A stretch of DNA of 64,000 nt from Dactylosporangium sp. AC04546. Lineage in GTDB: Bacteria; Actinomycetota; Actinomycetes; Mycobacteriales; Micromonosporaceae. The notes under the pieces were generated by a model. The model made no database searches and was not told where the DNA came from. It was given only the letters and a program-made list of their open reading frames with translations. Position 1 is the stretch's first letter, and each line of letters opens with the position of its first letter. The stretch lies in contig NZ_JAHYSG010000035.1 in NCBI RefSeq assembly GCF_022095675.1, positions 1 to 64,000 on the forward strand, given 5' to 3'. Of the stretch, positions 21,245-31,255 are shown one piece after another. A program made the position numbers and the translations under genes.

Positions 21245-24200
21245 TCAAAACCACTCCGACAACTTCTTGAGCGTCCCCTCGATGCCGTCGTAGACCTGCC
21301 GCGGCACCAGCGGGTCGCGCTGCGACGGGTTGCGCCAGGCCGTGTTCGGGTTGTCCGGGGCGAGCACGCGGTCGGCAACATGGTCGGTCGCCTTGTTGCC
21401 GACGAACGTCTCTCGCCAGCGGACGTCCTGCTGGAGCCAGCCCTCACCCGCCGCGGCGTCGTGGCCGTCACCGGCCGGCATGTCCGGCCCGTAGTCCTTG
21501 ACCTTGTTGGGGTTGTAGGCCGCCGACGCCCACGTACTCGCGTTCGTCAGGTGGTACTCGACGACCGGCTGCCCGTTCGCGTCCTTGCCGACGATCTTCC
21601 AGGTCAGGTCGTAGGAGCCCATGAAGGCGATCGCGTACTGCTCGCCGCGCGTACCGTGGGTGATGATGCCCAGGCCGTTGTTCACGGCGGCGTCCGCGCG
21701 CTCCTGCGGGGTGTACCGCGCCAGGTGCCAGTCGTAGTGGTACTCCTCCCCGACGTTGTACATGCTGTTGGCGAGCGCCCACTCGATCACCCGCCGCGCC
21801 TCGTCGACCGGCTCCAGGCCCTTGATCTCCTCGGTGAACGGGTCGCCGTCGCTGAAGTACTCCCGCGTCGCGCACGGGTCGGCGGTCGGGCAGCCCTTCA
21901 GCTCGACCATGACCCACTCGAAAAAGAGTTCCTCCTCGGTCTTGTTGTTCGGCTTGCGGTACTCGCCGCCGGCGCAGTTCTGTGGCGACGACGAGCTGCA
22001 TTTCCCGGTCGGGATGGGCGGCAGCACCGGCGGGGTCCACGGTTCACCGTCGTCGTCCGGCGGAAAGTAGGTGCCGTTGGGGTCGGTGAACGTGACCGGG
22101 TTGCCGCCGCCGTACGAGTAGCCGTTGATCTGGGCCGGGTCGGTGACGTCGAGCACCGGGTCGACCGAGATGAACCGCCCGGTGACCGGGTCGTACTCGC
22201 GGGCGCCGAGGTGCACGAGGCCGCCCGGGTCCTTCGTCTTGCCCAGGAAGCCGCGCTCGTCGGGCCAGGACGCCGGCAGCGCGCCGCGCTCGCCGCCGTA
22301 CGGCAGCGTCCGCCGCCAGGTGATGGCGCCGGTCGCCGCGTCGACCGCGCAGCCGTTGGTGTTGTGCAGGTCCGCGAAGGTGTAGCTGGTGCCGGCCGGG
22401 GTGCGGGTGGCCACGTTGTGCCCGGCGAAGGTGTAGAACCGCTTGCCGGTGACCGCGCGGGTGGCGAGGTCGAGCCGCAGCTCCATGCCGTCGAGGTACA
22501 GCGTGGTCGCGCCCCCCTCCGTGCGCAGCAGGCGGTTGCCGTCCGCGTCGGTGAGGTACGTGGTGTCCGCGCCGTTCTTCGAGTGGCGCTGGAGCCGGCC
22601 GGAGGCGTCCCAGGTGAAGCTCTCCGACGTGCTGCCCTGGGTGCGGGTCAGCAGCGCACCGCGGGCGTCGTACGTGTAGTCGACGGTGCTGCCCCCGCCG
22701 GTGCGGTCGACCGAGGTCAGGGTGTGCGCCTGGCTCGTACCGGCTGCCGGGTAGTGGTAGTTCTCGGTCACCGCCGCACCCACCGCCGGGTACGTCGTCT
22801 GCGAGGTGCGCTGCCCGACGTCGTCGAAGGTCCAGGACTGGTGGTAGGCGGCCGGGCCGCCGACCCCGGTCGCCGCCGGGCCGGTCGAGCAGAGCGCCGG
22901 GTCGGTGACCGTCGTGCTCCACGCCTCGGTCATCCGCCGGTAGCCGTCGTAGCTGAAGCACTGCGTGTCGACCGGCCCGCCTGCGGGCGTGTCGGCGATG
23001 GCGAGCACGTTGCCGGCCTCGTCGTAGCTGTAGTGCGCGTCCATGTCGACCGCCGCGGCGCTCTCGCGGTCGACGCGCACGCCGGTCTGCCGCCCCGTGC
23101 CCCGTTCGTAGGAGAACGTCGCCCAGGCCTTCTTCCCGCTGCCGTTCCAGAGGGTGTACTGCAGCAGGCCGCCGGCTGTGTCGTAGTGGGTCGCGTTCGT
23201 GGCGTCGTTGACGACGTAGGACGTCAGGCCGGTCAGCGACACCGGCCGCTGGAGCTGGTCGTAGCCGATGGTGATGCTCTCGGCCGGCAGGCCGCCGCCG
23301 GTCGGCTGGCCGATCGTCTGCACCGTGCCGTCGGGGTTGTAGGTGGTGCTGAAGTCGTAGGTCTTGGCCAGCTCGACGCCCGCCGCGGTTGGGATCGTGT
23401 AGCTGGTCTTGAGCGGGTTGTAGAGCGCGTCGCGCTGCGGGACGGTGATCGTGTACGCGGCGGTGCCGGAGTAGCGCACCGTGCCGGACAGCTGCCCCTT
23501 GTAGAAGCTGTCGTAGACCCACATCGCGACCTTGGTGCCGGTGTTCACCTTGCCGGTCCACTCCGACGTCTTCCGGCCGATCGCGTCGTAGACGTAGCTC
23601 GTCACGGCGTGACGGGCGTCCTCGGCCGAGGTCATCCGGTTGAGCGAGTCGAACGTGAACTTGGTGGTGCCCGCGTCCGGGTCCACGGTCTCGACCAGGT
23701 TGCCGCGCTGGTCGTACGTGTAGCCCCAGGTGTTGCCCATGGCGTCGGTCATCGTGGCGAGCTTGCCGTTGGGCGCGTAGGTGTAGGTGATCGCCGTCGA
23801 CGTGGCGCCGGGCACCCGCCCGGCGTACTGGCGCAGCGTCGTGGTCTGCCCCTGTGCGTTGACGACGGTCGTGCGGGCGGCGCCGCCGGTCGGCGGCAGC
23901 GTCGTGGTGCTCGCACCGTCGTAGACCGTCCGGGTCCGCCAGCGCTCGTCGCCGGCGACGACGTAGATGTCGTCGGTCTGGCGGTCGACGCCGTCGTAGA
24001 GGTACTTGTGCGCCCCGTCCGTCGACCCCTCGGGCACGGTGAGCACCAGGTCACCGGCGGCACCGACGGCGAAGTAGTTGCCGGTCTGGGTGGCGACGCC
24101 GCCCCGCGAGTTGTAGACGGTGTCGGTGAGCAGCCAGCCGCCGATCGCCTCCGACTGCACCTGCCGCACCCGCAGCCGGCTGTCCAGCAACTGGTAGCTG

Positions 24201-27200
24201 GTCGCGTAGGTGCCGTCGTTGCGTACCTTCTGGGTGGTGATGACGGTCGGCTTGTCGGCCCTGACGTTGTACGCGTACTTCGAGTTCGGCGTGTTGTTCA
24301 GCGTCCTGGGCCGGTTCGGCAGCCACACCGCGGTGAGCCGGCCGAGCGGGTCGTAGGCCAGGTCGGTCCGCCGGAGGTTCGGGTCGGTCGTGGTGACGGC
24401 GAGGCCGTACGCCGGGTTGGTGTCGGTGACCGTGACGTGGCCCACGGCGTTCTTGATCGTCGTGCGGGTGTTGAGGCCGTTGGTGAACACGTAGGTGGTC
24501 TCGGTGGTCCCGCCGTTGGGGTCGACGGTGCGGACCTGCCGGCCGTAGCCGTTGACCGTGATGGTCGTCGTCAGGTACTTCGTCGTCGTCCCGTCGTCGC
24601 TGTCGAGGTTGCCGATCTCCGTGACGTCACCCTTGGTCGGCGCGGCGCCGTAGGCCTGCCCGTCGTAGGTCTTGCGCTCGGAGAACAGCAGCTGGGTGCG
24701 GCGGTTCGGGGTCTTGCCGCAGTCGACCGAGAACTTCTCGGTGAGCTTGGCGTACCGGTGGATGTAGGCGGTGTCGTTGTCCAGGTACGACGTCCTGGTG
24801 CACTGGTCGTCGGCCGGGGTGCCGACGTCGCCGAGGTTCTCCTCGGTCAGGATCCGGCCCCAGGTCTGGTCGTAGGTCGAGACGATCTTCGTCTCCCGCC
24901 ACACCGGGGCGCCCTGCGCGGTCGGGGTGAGCGCGGTGAGCTGGCGGACCGTGGCGTGCTTGACCATCCACGAGCGGCGGGTGCCCCACGTCTCCGTCTG
25001 GGTGTGGGTGTACCACAGCACCGGCACGTTGAGCGCCTTCGAAACCACCTGCGAGCCGTTGTAGGTGATCGTCTCCAGCTCGAAACCGTTGAGCTCTTCG
25101 GTGTCGGTGTAGACGTTGCCGAGGTCGTCGGTCACCTTCACCGACCGCGTCCCGCCGCCGGGCGCCTCGTCGCCGTCCATGCCGCGGAAGAAGTAGTGCT
25201 CGGTCTTGGTCGTCAGCGTCTGCTGGTCGCCGGAGCGCACGGTGACCTTCGGGTAGCCGCGCCACTGCGACCAGGTGCGGTCCTCGTCCTTGGTGATGCC
25301 ATCGGGCGCCGGCTTGCGCCACGCCCCGCCGCCGATCGGGTCCTGCGTGCCGAAGCCCTGGTTGCTGTACTCGTAGCTGGTGACCTCGTCGGAGTTGCCG
25401 CCGGTCGGATCGGTCTGGACGACCTGGGCGATGACGTACTTGTGGAACCAGTCGGTGAGGTCGTCGTCGGTGCCGAAGGGGTTCCACTTCACCGGATAGC
25501 ACCGGCGGGTGCTGTTGCCCTCGGTCGGCACGTTGCCCGGGCCGCAGTCGGCGGGCGCGTAGTTGAACTGCACCTGGGCGCCGGTGTCGGTGACGACCGA
25601 GCTGAGCCGGAACCGGTTCAGCGGCGCGAGCATGTCGGTGGGTGTGTCGATACGGTTCGGCAGCTGGATGCCCTGGAGCAGCACCGGTGGCATGTCCGCA
25701 GTCCCGCCGTAGAGGCCGCTGTGGTCGATCCGCCCGAGCCACAGCGTGCGCGAGCCGTCGCCGTTGTCGGTGAACGAGTGGCCCAGCCGCCACTGCTCGA
25801 CCGGCGTCCAGCCCGAGCCCTCGCGGATGTCGGTGGTGATGGTGGTGAGCCGTTTGCGGGTCCAGAACGTCGCCGACGCCTGGTCGTTCTTGCAGTGCGT
25901 GCCGGGCGTGCAGGCGCGGTCGAACGGCACGTCCGGCCAGGAGTTCGCCGTGTCGGCGGTCAGCTGGTCCTCGGCGCAGGTGATCGCCCCGCCGGGCAGG
26001 CACCGCTCGACGGTGTCGAAACGGACCCGGGCGGGCGCGTCGGTGGCGTAGACGGTGCCGTCGGCCTGGCCGTAGTCGATCCGCTTCAGGTAGCCGCCGC
26101 GCACGTACTGGGCGCCGTTGACGTCGGTCTTGCCGCCCTGGGCGTAGGCGTTGAGCTCCTTGCCGTAGAAGTAGGCGATGACGTTGCCGTGCGGGTCCTT
26201 GACGTAGTCGAGGTTCCACCGCCAGCCCTGGTCGCAGAACGAGTCGAGCCAGCCCGAGCTGCGGTAGCACGGCTCGCCGTTGTCGTCGCCGGAGATCGGG
26301 ACCGTCCAGGTGGAGCCGGTCTCCTCCTTGTTCGCGGTCCAGCCGGGCAGCCGGTTGAGGCCGAAGAAGTACTGGCTGCCGTCGGTGGTGGTGACCTTCC
26401 AGTGCTCGCCGTCGTTGTCGCCGTTCGTGGCCCCGGTCAGCCGCTCGACCTTGGTGCCGTCGTCGTTCGACAGCTTCCACAGGTTGTCGTTGACCTTCAC
26501 CAGGTCGCCGGAGTGGCCGGCGAGCTGGAGCGAGGCGTTCTGCATCGCCCAGCACTGGTCGCCGTAGTGCTCGTGCCCGTCGTCGGCGCACGCCTTGTAC
26601 CGCCGCTCGATGTACCCCGGCTCGTAGGCGAAGCCCTCACCGATCCACGAGCCCTGGTTGTTCGTGTTCGACGTCCGGCCGTCCACGCCCTGCGAGGAGT
26701 ACCCGAGCGAGACCTCCGGGGCGAGCCCGCCCGGCACCGGCGGCAGCCGCAGCGGGTAGCTCCAGGACAGCGCGCCCGACGAGGCCGACACGTCCCACTT
26801 CGACGACGGGTTGAGCTTGGTCGCCGCGTAGCTGCCCTGCGAGGAGGTGTCACCGGCCTCGGCGGCGAGCAGCGTCGTCGCGCCGGTCGCCGTGACGGTG
26901 GCGGTGAGCCGCCGGTTCGCGGTGTCGTTCGTCGTCGGCACCGTCTCGCGGCGGCACTCGGGCCGGTCGGGCGTGCTCAGCGCGCACGCCGGCAGGCGGA
27001 CGAAGTGCAGCCTGGCGCCGTAGTCGCCGCCGAAGGCGTTCGCGAAGCCGGCATAGTCGATCTCGACCTGGACAGTACCCCCGGAAGCCACGCCGTCGGT
27101 CCGGTTCACGGCGAGCAGCGTGCCCCGGACACCGGCCCGGGTGGCGGTGGCGTGGTGCAGCACGCCGACGTGGACCGCGGCCGGGGTCGCCGCGGCCGAG

Positions 27201-27526
27201 AGCGCGCTGGCCCCGCCGCCCGGCGCGACCGTGGTCGCGGTGACCGCCATCCCGCCGAGGGTGACCCTGCGCGGCCCGCCGGTCAGGTCGAGGTCGGCGC
27301 CGGCTGGGTCGGGCCAGGTGACGGAGGGCGCGGCGGTAACCGCGGCGGCCGCGGCGGCGTCGCTGAGCGGGCGGCGGCGGGTCGCGACCGGGGTCGCCGG
27401 CGCCGCCTTCCGGACCTGCACCGCGGGGGCATCGCGCCGCGGGGGCGGCGCGGCCTCGCTCGCTTCCGGCACGCCGGCGGCGAACAGCGCGAGCACGCAC
27501 ACAGCCGCGATGCGCGCGACGGACAT
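21245..27526 (-). CDS. RHS/YD-repeat protein with variable C-terminal toxin-like domain
   Basis: A 2093-residue secreted protein. I start at ATG 27526 because a GGGAGG site lies 4 nt before it; ATG 27529 is the other choice. Residues 1-25 form a signal peptide. Then come a beta-rich N-terminal half and many YD repeats (for example GRLTAVWLP, GNLVETVDPDAGTTKF) from about residue 1050 to 1750. The RHS core motif GLVHLGAREYDPVTGRF lies at about 1766, ending in TDPNG at about 1812. The last roughly 280 residues are an unrelated C-terminal domain with no nuclease motif I recognise. RHS proteins form a shell around such a domain and deliver it to neighbours. It is 16 bp after the LamG gene and 26 bp before the lipoprotein gene. 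Confidence 0.9.
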   Translation of the reverse strand: MSVARIAAVCVLALFAAGVPEASEAAPPPRRDAPAVQVRKAAPATPVATRRRPLSDAAAAAAVTAAPSVTWPDPAGADLDLTGGPRRVTLGGMAVTATTVAPGGGASALSAAATPAAVHVGVLHHATATRAGVRGTLLAVNRTDGVASGGTVQVEIDYAGFANAFGGDYGARLHFVRLPACALSTPDRPECRRETVPTTNDTANRRLTATVTATGATTLLAAEAGDTSSQGSYAATKLNPSSKWDVSASSGALSWSYPLRLPPVPGGLAPEVSLGYSSQGVDGRTSNTNNQGSWIGEGFAYEPGYIERRYKACADDGHEHYGDQCWAMQNASLQLAGHSGDLVKVNDNLWKLSNDDGTKVERLTGATNGDNDGEHWKVTTTDGSQYFFGLNRLPGWTANKEETGSTWTVPISGDDNGEPCYRSSGWLDSFCDQGWRWNLDYVKDPHGNVIAYFYGKELNAYAQGGKTDVNGAQYVRGGYLKRIDYGQADGTVYATDAPARVRFDTVERCLPGGAITCAEDQLTADTANSWPDVPFDRACTPGTHCKNDQASATFWTRKRLTTITTDIREGSGWTPVEQWRLGHSFTDNGDGSRTLWLGRIDHSGLYGGTADMPPVLLQGIQLPNRIDTPTDMLAPLNRFRLSSVVTDTGAQVQFNYAPADCGPGNVPTEGNSTRRCYPVKWNPFGTDDDLTDWFHKYVIAQVVQTDPTGGNSDEVTSYEYSNQGFGTQDPIGGGAWRKPAPDGITKDEDRTWSQWRGYPKVTVRSGDQQTLTTKTEHYFFRGMDGDEAPGGGTRSVKVTDDLGNVYTDTEELNGFELETITYNGSQVVSKALNVPVLWYTHTQTETWGTRRSWMVKHATVRQLTALTPTAQGAPVWRETKIVSTYDQTWGRILTEENLGDVGTPADDQCTRTSYLDNDTAYIHRYAKLTEKFSVDCGKTPNRRTQLLFSERKTYDGQAYGAAPTKGDVTEIGNLDSDDGTTTKYLTTTITVNGYGRQVRTVDPNGGTTETTYVFTNGLNTRTTIKNAVGHVTVTDTNPAYGLAVTTTDPNLRRTDLAYDPLGRLTAVWLPNRPRTLNNTPNSKYAYNVRADKPTVITTQKVRNDGTYATSYQLLDSRLRVRQVQSEAIGGWLLTDTVYNSRGGVATQTGNYFAVGAAGDLVLTVPEGSTDGAHKYLYDGVDRQTDDIYVVAGDERWRTRTVYDGASTTTLPPTGGAARTTVVNAQGQTTTLRQYAGRVPGATSTAITYTYAPNGKLATMTDAMGNTWGYTYDQRGNLVETVDPDAGTTKFTFDSLNRMTSAEDARHAVTSYVYDAIGRKTSEWTGKVNTGTKVAMWVYDSFYKGQLSGTVRYSGTAAYTITVPQRDALYNPLKTSYTIPTAAGVELAKTYDFSTTYNPDGTVQTIGQPTGGGLPAESITIGYDQLQRPVSLTGLTSYVVNDATNATHYDTAGGLLQYTLWNGSGKKAWATFSYERGTGRQTGVRVDRESAAAVDMDAHYSYDEAGNVLAIADTPAGGPVDTQCFSYDGYRRMTEAWSTTVTDPALCSTGPAATGVGGPAAYHQSWTFDDVGQRTSQTTYPAVGAAVTENYHYPAAGTSQAHTLTSVDRTGGGSTVDYTYDARGALLTRTQGSTSESFTWDASGRLQRHSKNGADTTYLTDADGNRLLRTEGGATTLYLDGMELRLDLATRAVTGKRFYTFAGHNVATRTPAGTSYTFADLHNTNGCAVDAATGAITWRRTLPYGGERGALPASWPDERGFLGKTKDPGGLVHLGAREYDPVTGRFISVDPVLDVTDPAQINGYSYGGGNPVTFTDPNGTYFPPDDDGEPWTPPVLPPIPTGKCSSSSPQNCAGGEYRKPNNKTEEELFFEWVMVELKGCPTADPCATREYFSDGDPFTEEIKGLEPVDEARRVIEWALANSMYNVGEEYHYDWHLARYTPQERADAAVNNGLGIITHGTRGEQYAIAFMGSYDLTWKIVGKDANGQPVVEYHLTNASTWASAAYNPNKVKDYGPDMPAGDGHDAAAGEGWLQQDVRWRETFVGNKATDHVADRVLAPDNPNTAWRNPSQRDPLVPRQVYDGIEGTLKKLSEWF

Positions 27527-27542
27527 CATGCCTCCCACGGGC

Positions 27543-30500
27543 CTAGAGCTCGGCAACTTCGGTCAGGGTGTTGAGCTGCTGCACGGTCGCGGCAGCGAGC
27601 GGGCCGCTGTAGACGCGGACCTCGTCGACGACGCCGGCGAGGGCGCCTCCCCACACGCTCGCGGTGAGGGACCGGCCGATCTGCAGGCCGCCGGTCGCGG
27701 TCCACGGGGTCGCCACGTTGCCGGCGGTGCCGATGAGCTGGCCGTCGGCGTAGAGCTTGAGCTGCTGGTAGGCCGCGTCGTAGGTGACGACGACGAACTG
27801 CCCGGCGGAGGCGCCCGGGTCGGGCCGCGACACCGCGCCGTCGCCGGTGACGACCGTGGTCGCCGCGCCGTCGGCATCGGCGGCGCTGACCGAGGCGCGC
27901 CAGAGCGCCCCGCCGGCGCCGTCCGGCACACAGCCCACGGTGAGGGCGCCCGCGTGGGTGCCGGGCAGGGACAGCAGCGTCATCGGCGCGGCCGTGCAGT
28001 CGGTGGCGACCTGGACCCGGGCGGCGGCGGAGAAGCTGCCGTTGGTGGCGACCACCGGCCCCGCGGTGGCGGCATAGCCCGTGGCGCCGTCGAGAACGAG
28101 GTGGCCGTCGCCGACGAGCGGGCTGGGCGCGAACGGGTCGTCGGGATTGCGCATATAGACGGTGGCCCCGCCGTACAGGCCAAGCTCCAGGGCCGGGTCG
28201 ATCTCGGTGCCGCCGCCCGCGCCGGGCGGGCCGTAGCCGGCGCTCTTGGCGACCAGCGGGGGCTGGTCGTCGACCGGCGTCGCGGCGTCGAGGTCCCAGT
28301 AGCCGAGCCGCTTGGTCAGCAGCGTCGGCAGCACCTGCGCCTCGCCCGGCACCACGGCCCGGTCCCAGATCTTGATGTCGGCGACGTCGCCGTTGAGGCT
28401 GTCGCCGTAGATGCCCGAGCGGATGTACCGGCGGCCGACCTGGATCGGGCCGTGCGACGACCACGGCGAGCGCCACGAGCCACTGCCGGCCTGCACACCG
28501 TTGACGTACATCGTCTGGCGCAGCGTCACGTCGTCGTAGACGACGGTCAGGTGCGTCCACTTGCCGGCCTCCGCGACCGGGCCGGCGACGTTCCACGAGC
28601 CGAGCGACTGCACGTCGTTGACCGGGACGTTGGCGAACCAGCGGCCGGTCGTCGGCGCGTAGGCGACGATGAACCCGGGCTCGCCGGAGCCGTCCTGAGA
28701 CAGGATGGTCTGGTACCGCGTGAGGTCGTTGAGCCGGACCCAGAGGCTGACCGTGAAGCTGTGTCCGGTGTCGACGACCGTCGACCCGGTCGACAGGCCG
28801 CTCGTGCTGACGCCGTTGAACCGCGCCGCCCGGTCGGCCGCGCCGCCCGGCCCGGCCACGCCGAACTGGGCGGCCGCCCCGGCGGTCAGCGGGCTGGCGC
28901 CGGCCGTGTCGGCAGCGGTCGGCGAGCCGGTGGCGTCGTCGAGCCGCCAGCGCGCGATCGGAGCGGTGCCGGCCGCCACCCGGAACGTGCAGCTGCTGAT
29001 GTCGGACTGCTTGCCCGCGTGGTCGACCGCCACCACGTTCACCGTGTGCGGGCCGTCGGTCTGCGGCTGCCAGGCGACCGAGACCGGGCCGCCGTCAAAG
29101 GCCGGGTTCGCCTTCAGCGTCGGCGTCGGGTTGGTGTCGAACCCGTAGCGGTACTCCACGACGTCGGTCGCCGCGCTGTCGAACGTGAACGTGCCGTACC
29201 GCCCGACGCCCGCGTGCCAGGTCTGGTCGTCGACGCAGGCGACCGCGTTCGCCGTGCCGTTGTCTGCCGCGTCTCCCGGCAGGTACTGCGGTGAGTCGAT
29301 GTCCGGCCCGGACGGTTTCGTCTTGTCGAGGATGAACTCGCAGACACTGCCGCCGTTGTCCGAGGACCACGGCCCGGTCGCGGTACCGTCGCCGGCCCGG
29401 ACCTTCCACGACACGACCGTGTTCTCCGGCAGCGCCGGGACGCCGGTGCCGGGGTCGGCCAGGTTGTAGCTGAACGTGGAGCCGTTGGCGAGCTCGGAGG
29501 AGGTCCACGACCTCGACTGCGCGGTGCCGCCCTCGGTCCAGTTCACCTGGAACTCGGCCCGCAGCGGCTCGGCGTCGGCCGTGTCCGGGTCGGTCAGCAC
29601 CGCCTTGAGGGTCGGCAGCGAGCTCACGTACGGGCGGGACGCCCCGGCGACGCAGGCGCCGCCCGGGTTGAGGCTCAGCGCGGACAGCGCCGGCCGGTCC
29701 GGCGCCCGGTTGTACTTCACCGACAGCACCGCGTTGTTGCAGAACCGCTTCAGGTGCAGGTAACTGGACTCGTTGTCGGCGCGGATCAGGAACGTGGTCT
29801 TGGACCAGCCGCTGTTGGCCGCGGTGGACACGGCCTCGAACGCGTCGAACTCGGTGTTGCGGGTCGCCCCTGTCTCGCAGCCCGTGGTGCCGGTGGGTGC
29901 GATCGTCTGCTGCTTCACAAAGCCGGACATGCCGGCGCCGCCGGGCATGTTGTTCCAGTTCGTGGCGCTGGTGATGAGGGCACCGCCGCTGCCGGCGCGG
30001 TACAGGCTGACGTTGCGCGGCGTCGAGTCGTACGTGTGCTGGAGCGTGACCCGGAACTTCGCCTCGAGGATCGTCATGCCGCTGAACGCGGTCGGCAGGA
30101 CGTAGAACAGGCGCTTGATGCGCGAGCTGTTGCACACCTGGCCGGAGACGCCGACCGGGCAGTAGCCGACGCGCTCGTTGTTCTCGCCGGAGAACTTCCA
30201 GTACTCGTCGTTGGGGTAGCCGGAGTCGGTCATCGTCCACGACTCGTTCGAGCCGCCCGACGTGAAGGGGTCGACGTAGACCGGGTAGGTGGTCGCCGGC
30301 GAGTCCAGCACGGTCGCGTCGGGCACCAGCGTCAGCGCGCCGGCGTCGACCGCCAGGCCGACCGGTGCCGTGGCCGCGCCGTCGGGGGCGCCCGCCGTCA
30401 GGTCACCGTCGGGTGCGGCGACGGCGGAGTCCCACATCCGGGCGGGCGGCGTGTCGAACACGACGCCGCCGGTGGCCGAGTCGGCCAGGACCAGCCCGCC

Positions 30501-31208
30501 GTCGGCGGTGACCCGCGCGGTGATCAGCCGCAGGTCGAGGCCGAGGCGCAGCCGGCGCAGGCCGGGGTTGCGGGCCGCCTCCGCGGTCCGGACGACGAGG
30601 ACGTGGGAGAAGCCGGTCACGCCAGCGCGGACGACGAGGTCGACGCCGGGCAGCGCGTCGCGGTACGTCGCCGTGGCCCCGGACAGCTCGGGCGCGGGCA
30701 GGCGGCCGGGCCAGACGAGCCCGTAGCGCCGGCCCGCCCGTTCGACCGAGGCGAACGTGCCGGTGCCGCCGCCGGACAGGCGCAGGCCGGTCGTGGCCGC
30801 CCGGCTCCCGATCGAGCCGTCGGGGTGCCGCACCAGGGTCGCGTCGGCCGGCACCCAGCGGCCGTTCTGCGCGACGTTGACCGGCTGTTGGTAGACCAGC
30901 CGGGTCAGGGTGCCGTCCGGGTTGGCGTACACCTGCTGGCGCTCGGCCCGCAGGCCGGTGACCTCGACCGGCTTCCCGGCCGCGCGGGCCGCCGTCGCCG
31001 CGGCCGCGACCGTCTGCGGCGCCGCCGGCGCCCTGCCGGTGCCGCCCGGCATCGCCTGCACCTCAGGCCGGTCCGTTCGGGCGGGCGTGGCCGCCCAGGC
31101 CGTCGCGCCCACCAGCACCGCGACGAGCGCGGCCGTCACGCCCCGGCGCACCCGGGCCGCTGCCCGGCGCCGTACCCGCCGAGGCGACCCGTCCCCGTTC
31201 GTCGACAC
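27543..31208 (-). CDS. Secreted LamG/DNRLRE-type protein of the RHS operon
   Basis: A 1221-residue secreted protein. A basic N-terminus and signal/membrane segment (about 10-40) is followed by a conserved actinobacterial beta module (VYANPDGTLTRLVYQQPVNV to about 260) that it shares with the upstream FG-GAP protein. A DNRLRE-like sandwich, fibronectin-like Cys-containing modules and two LamG jelly-roll domains (about 748-956 and 1036-1216) complete it. LamG domains bind glycans. I choose GTG 31208 because AAGGGA lies 6 nt upstream; ATG 31250 is the alternative and then the gap to the FG-GAP gene is 5 bp. The three genes are tightly packed and must be one transcript. Confidence 0.85.
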   Translation of the reverse strand: MSTNGDGSPRRVRRRAAARVRRGVTAALVAVLVGATAWAATPARTDRPEVQAMPGGTGRAPAAPQTVAAAATAARAAGKPVEVTGLRAERQQVYANPDGTLTRLVYQQPVNVAQNGRWVPADATLVRHPDGSIGSRAATTGLRLSGGGTGTFASVERAGRRYGLVWPGRLPAPELSGATATYRDALPGVDLVVRAGVTGFSHVLVVRTAEAARNPGLRRLRLGLDLRLITARVTADGGLVLADSATGGVVFDTPPARMWDSAVAAPDGDLTAGAPDGAATAPVGLAVDAGALTLVPDATVLDSPATTYPVYVDPFTSGGSNESWTMTDSGYPNDEYWKFSGENNERVGYCPVGVSGQVCNSSRIKRLFYVLPTAFSGMTILEAKFRVTLQHTYDSTPRNVSLYRAGSGGALITSATNWNNMPGGAGMSGFVKQQTIAPTGTTGCETGATRNTEFDAFEAVSTAANSGWSKTTFLIRADNESSYLHLKRFCNNAVLSVKYNRAPDRPALSALSLNPGGACVAGASRPYVSSLPTLKAVLTDPDTADAEPLRAEFQVNWTEGGTAQSRSWTSSELANGSTFSYNLADPGTGVPALPENTVVSWKVRAGDGTATGPWSSDNGGSVCEFILDKTKPSGPDIDSPQYLPGDAADNGTANAVACVDDQTWHAGVGRYGTFTFDSAATDVVEYRYGFDTNPTPTLKANPAFDGGPVSVAWQPQTDGPHTVNVVAVDHAGKQSDISSCTFRVAAGTAPIARWRLDDATGSPTAADTAGASPLTAGAAAQFGVAGPGGAADRAARFNGVSTSGLSTGSTVVDTGHSFTVSLWVRLNDLTRYQTILSQDGSGEPGFIVAYAPTTGRWFANVPVNDVQSLGSWNVAGPVAEAGKWTHLTVVYDDVTLRQTMYVNGVQAGSGSWRSPWSSHGPIQVGRRYIRSGIYGDSLNGDVADIKIWDRAVVPGEAQVLPTLLTKRLGYWDLDAATPVDDQPPLVAKSAGYGPPGAGGGTEIDPALELGLYGGATVYMRNPDDPFAPSPLVGDGHLVLDGATGYAATAGPVVATNGSFSAAARVQVATDCTAAPMTLLSLPGTHAGALTVGCVPDGAGGALWRASVSAADADGAATTVVTGDGAVSRPDPGASAGQFVVVTYDAAYQQLKLYADGQLIGTAGNVATPWTATGGLQIGRSLTASVWGGALAGVVDEVRVYSGPLAAATVQQLNTLTEVAEL

Positions 31209-31255
31209 CGTCGATCCCTTCGTCGTCCTGTCCGAACCGTTGCCATACATCGCCG

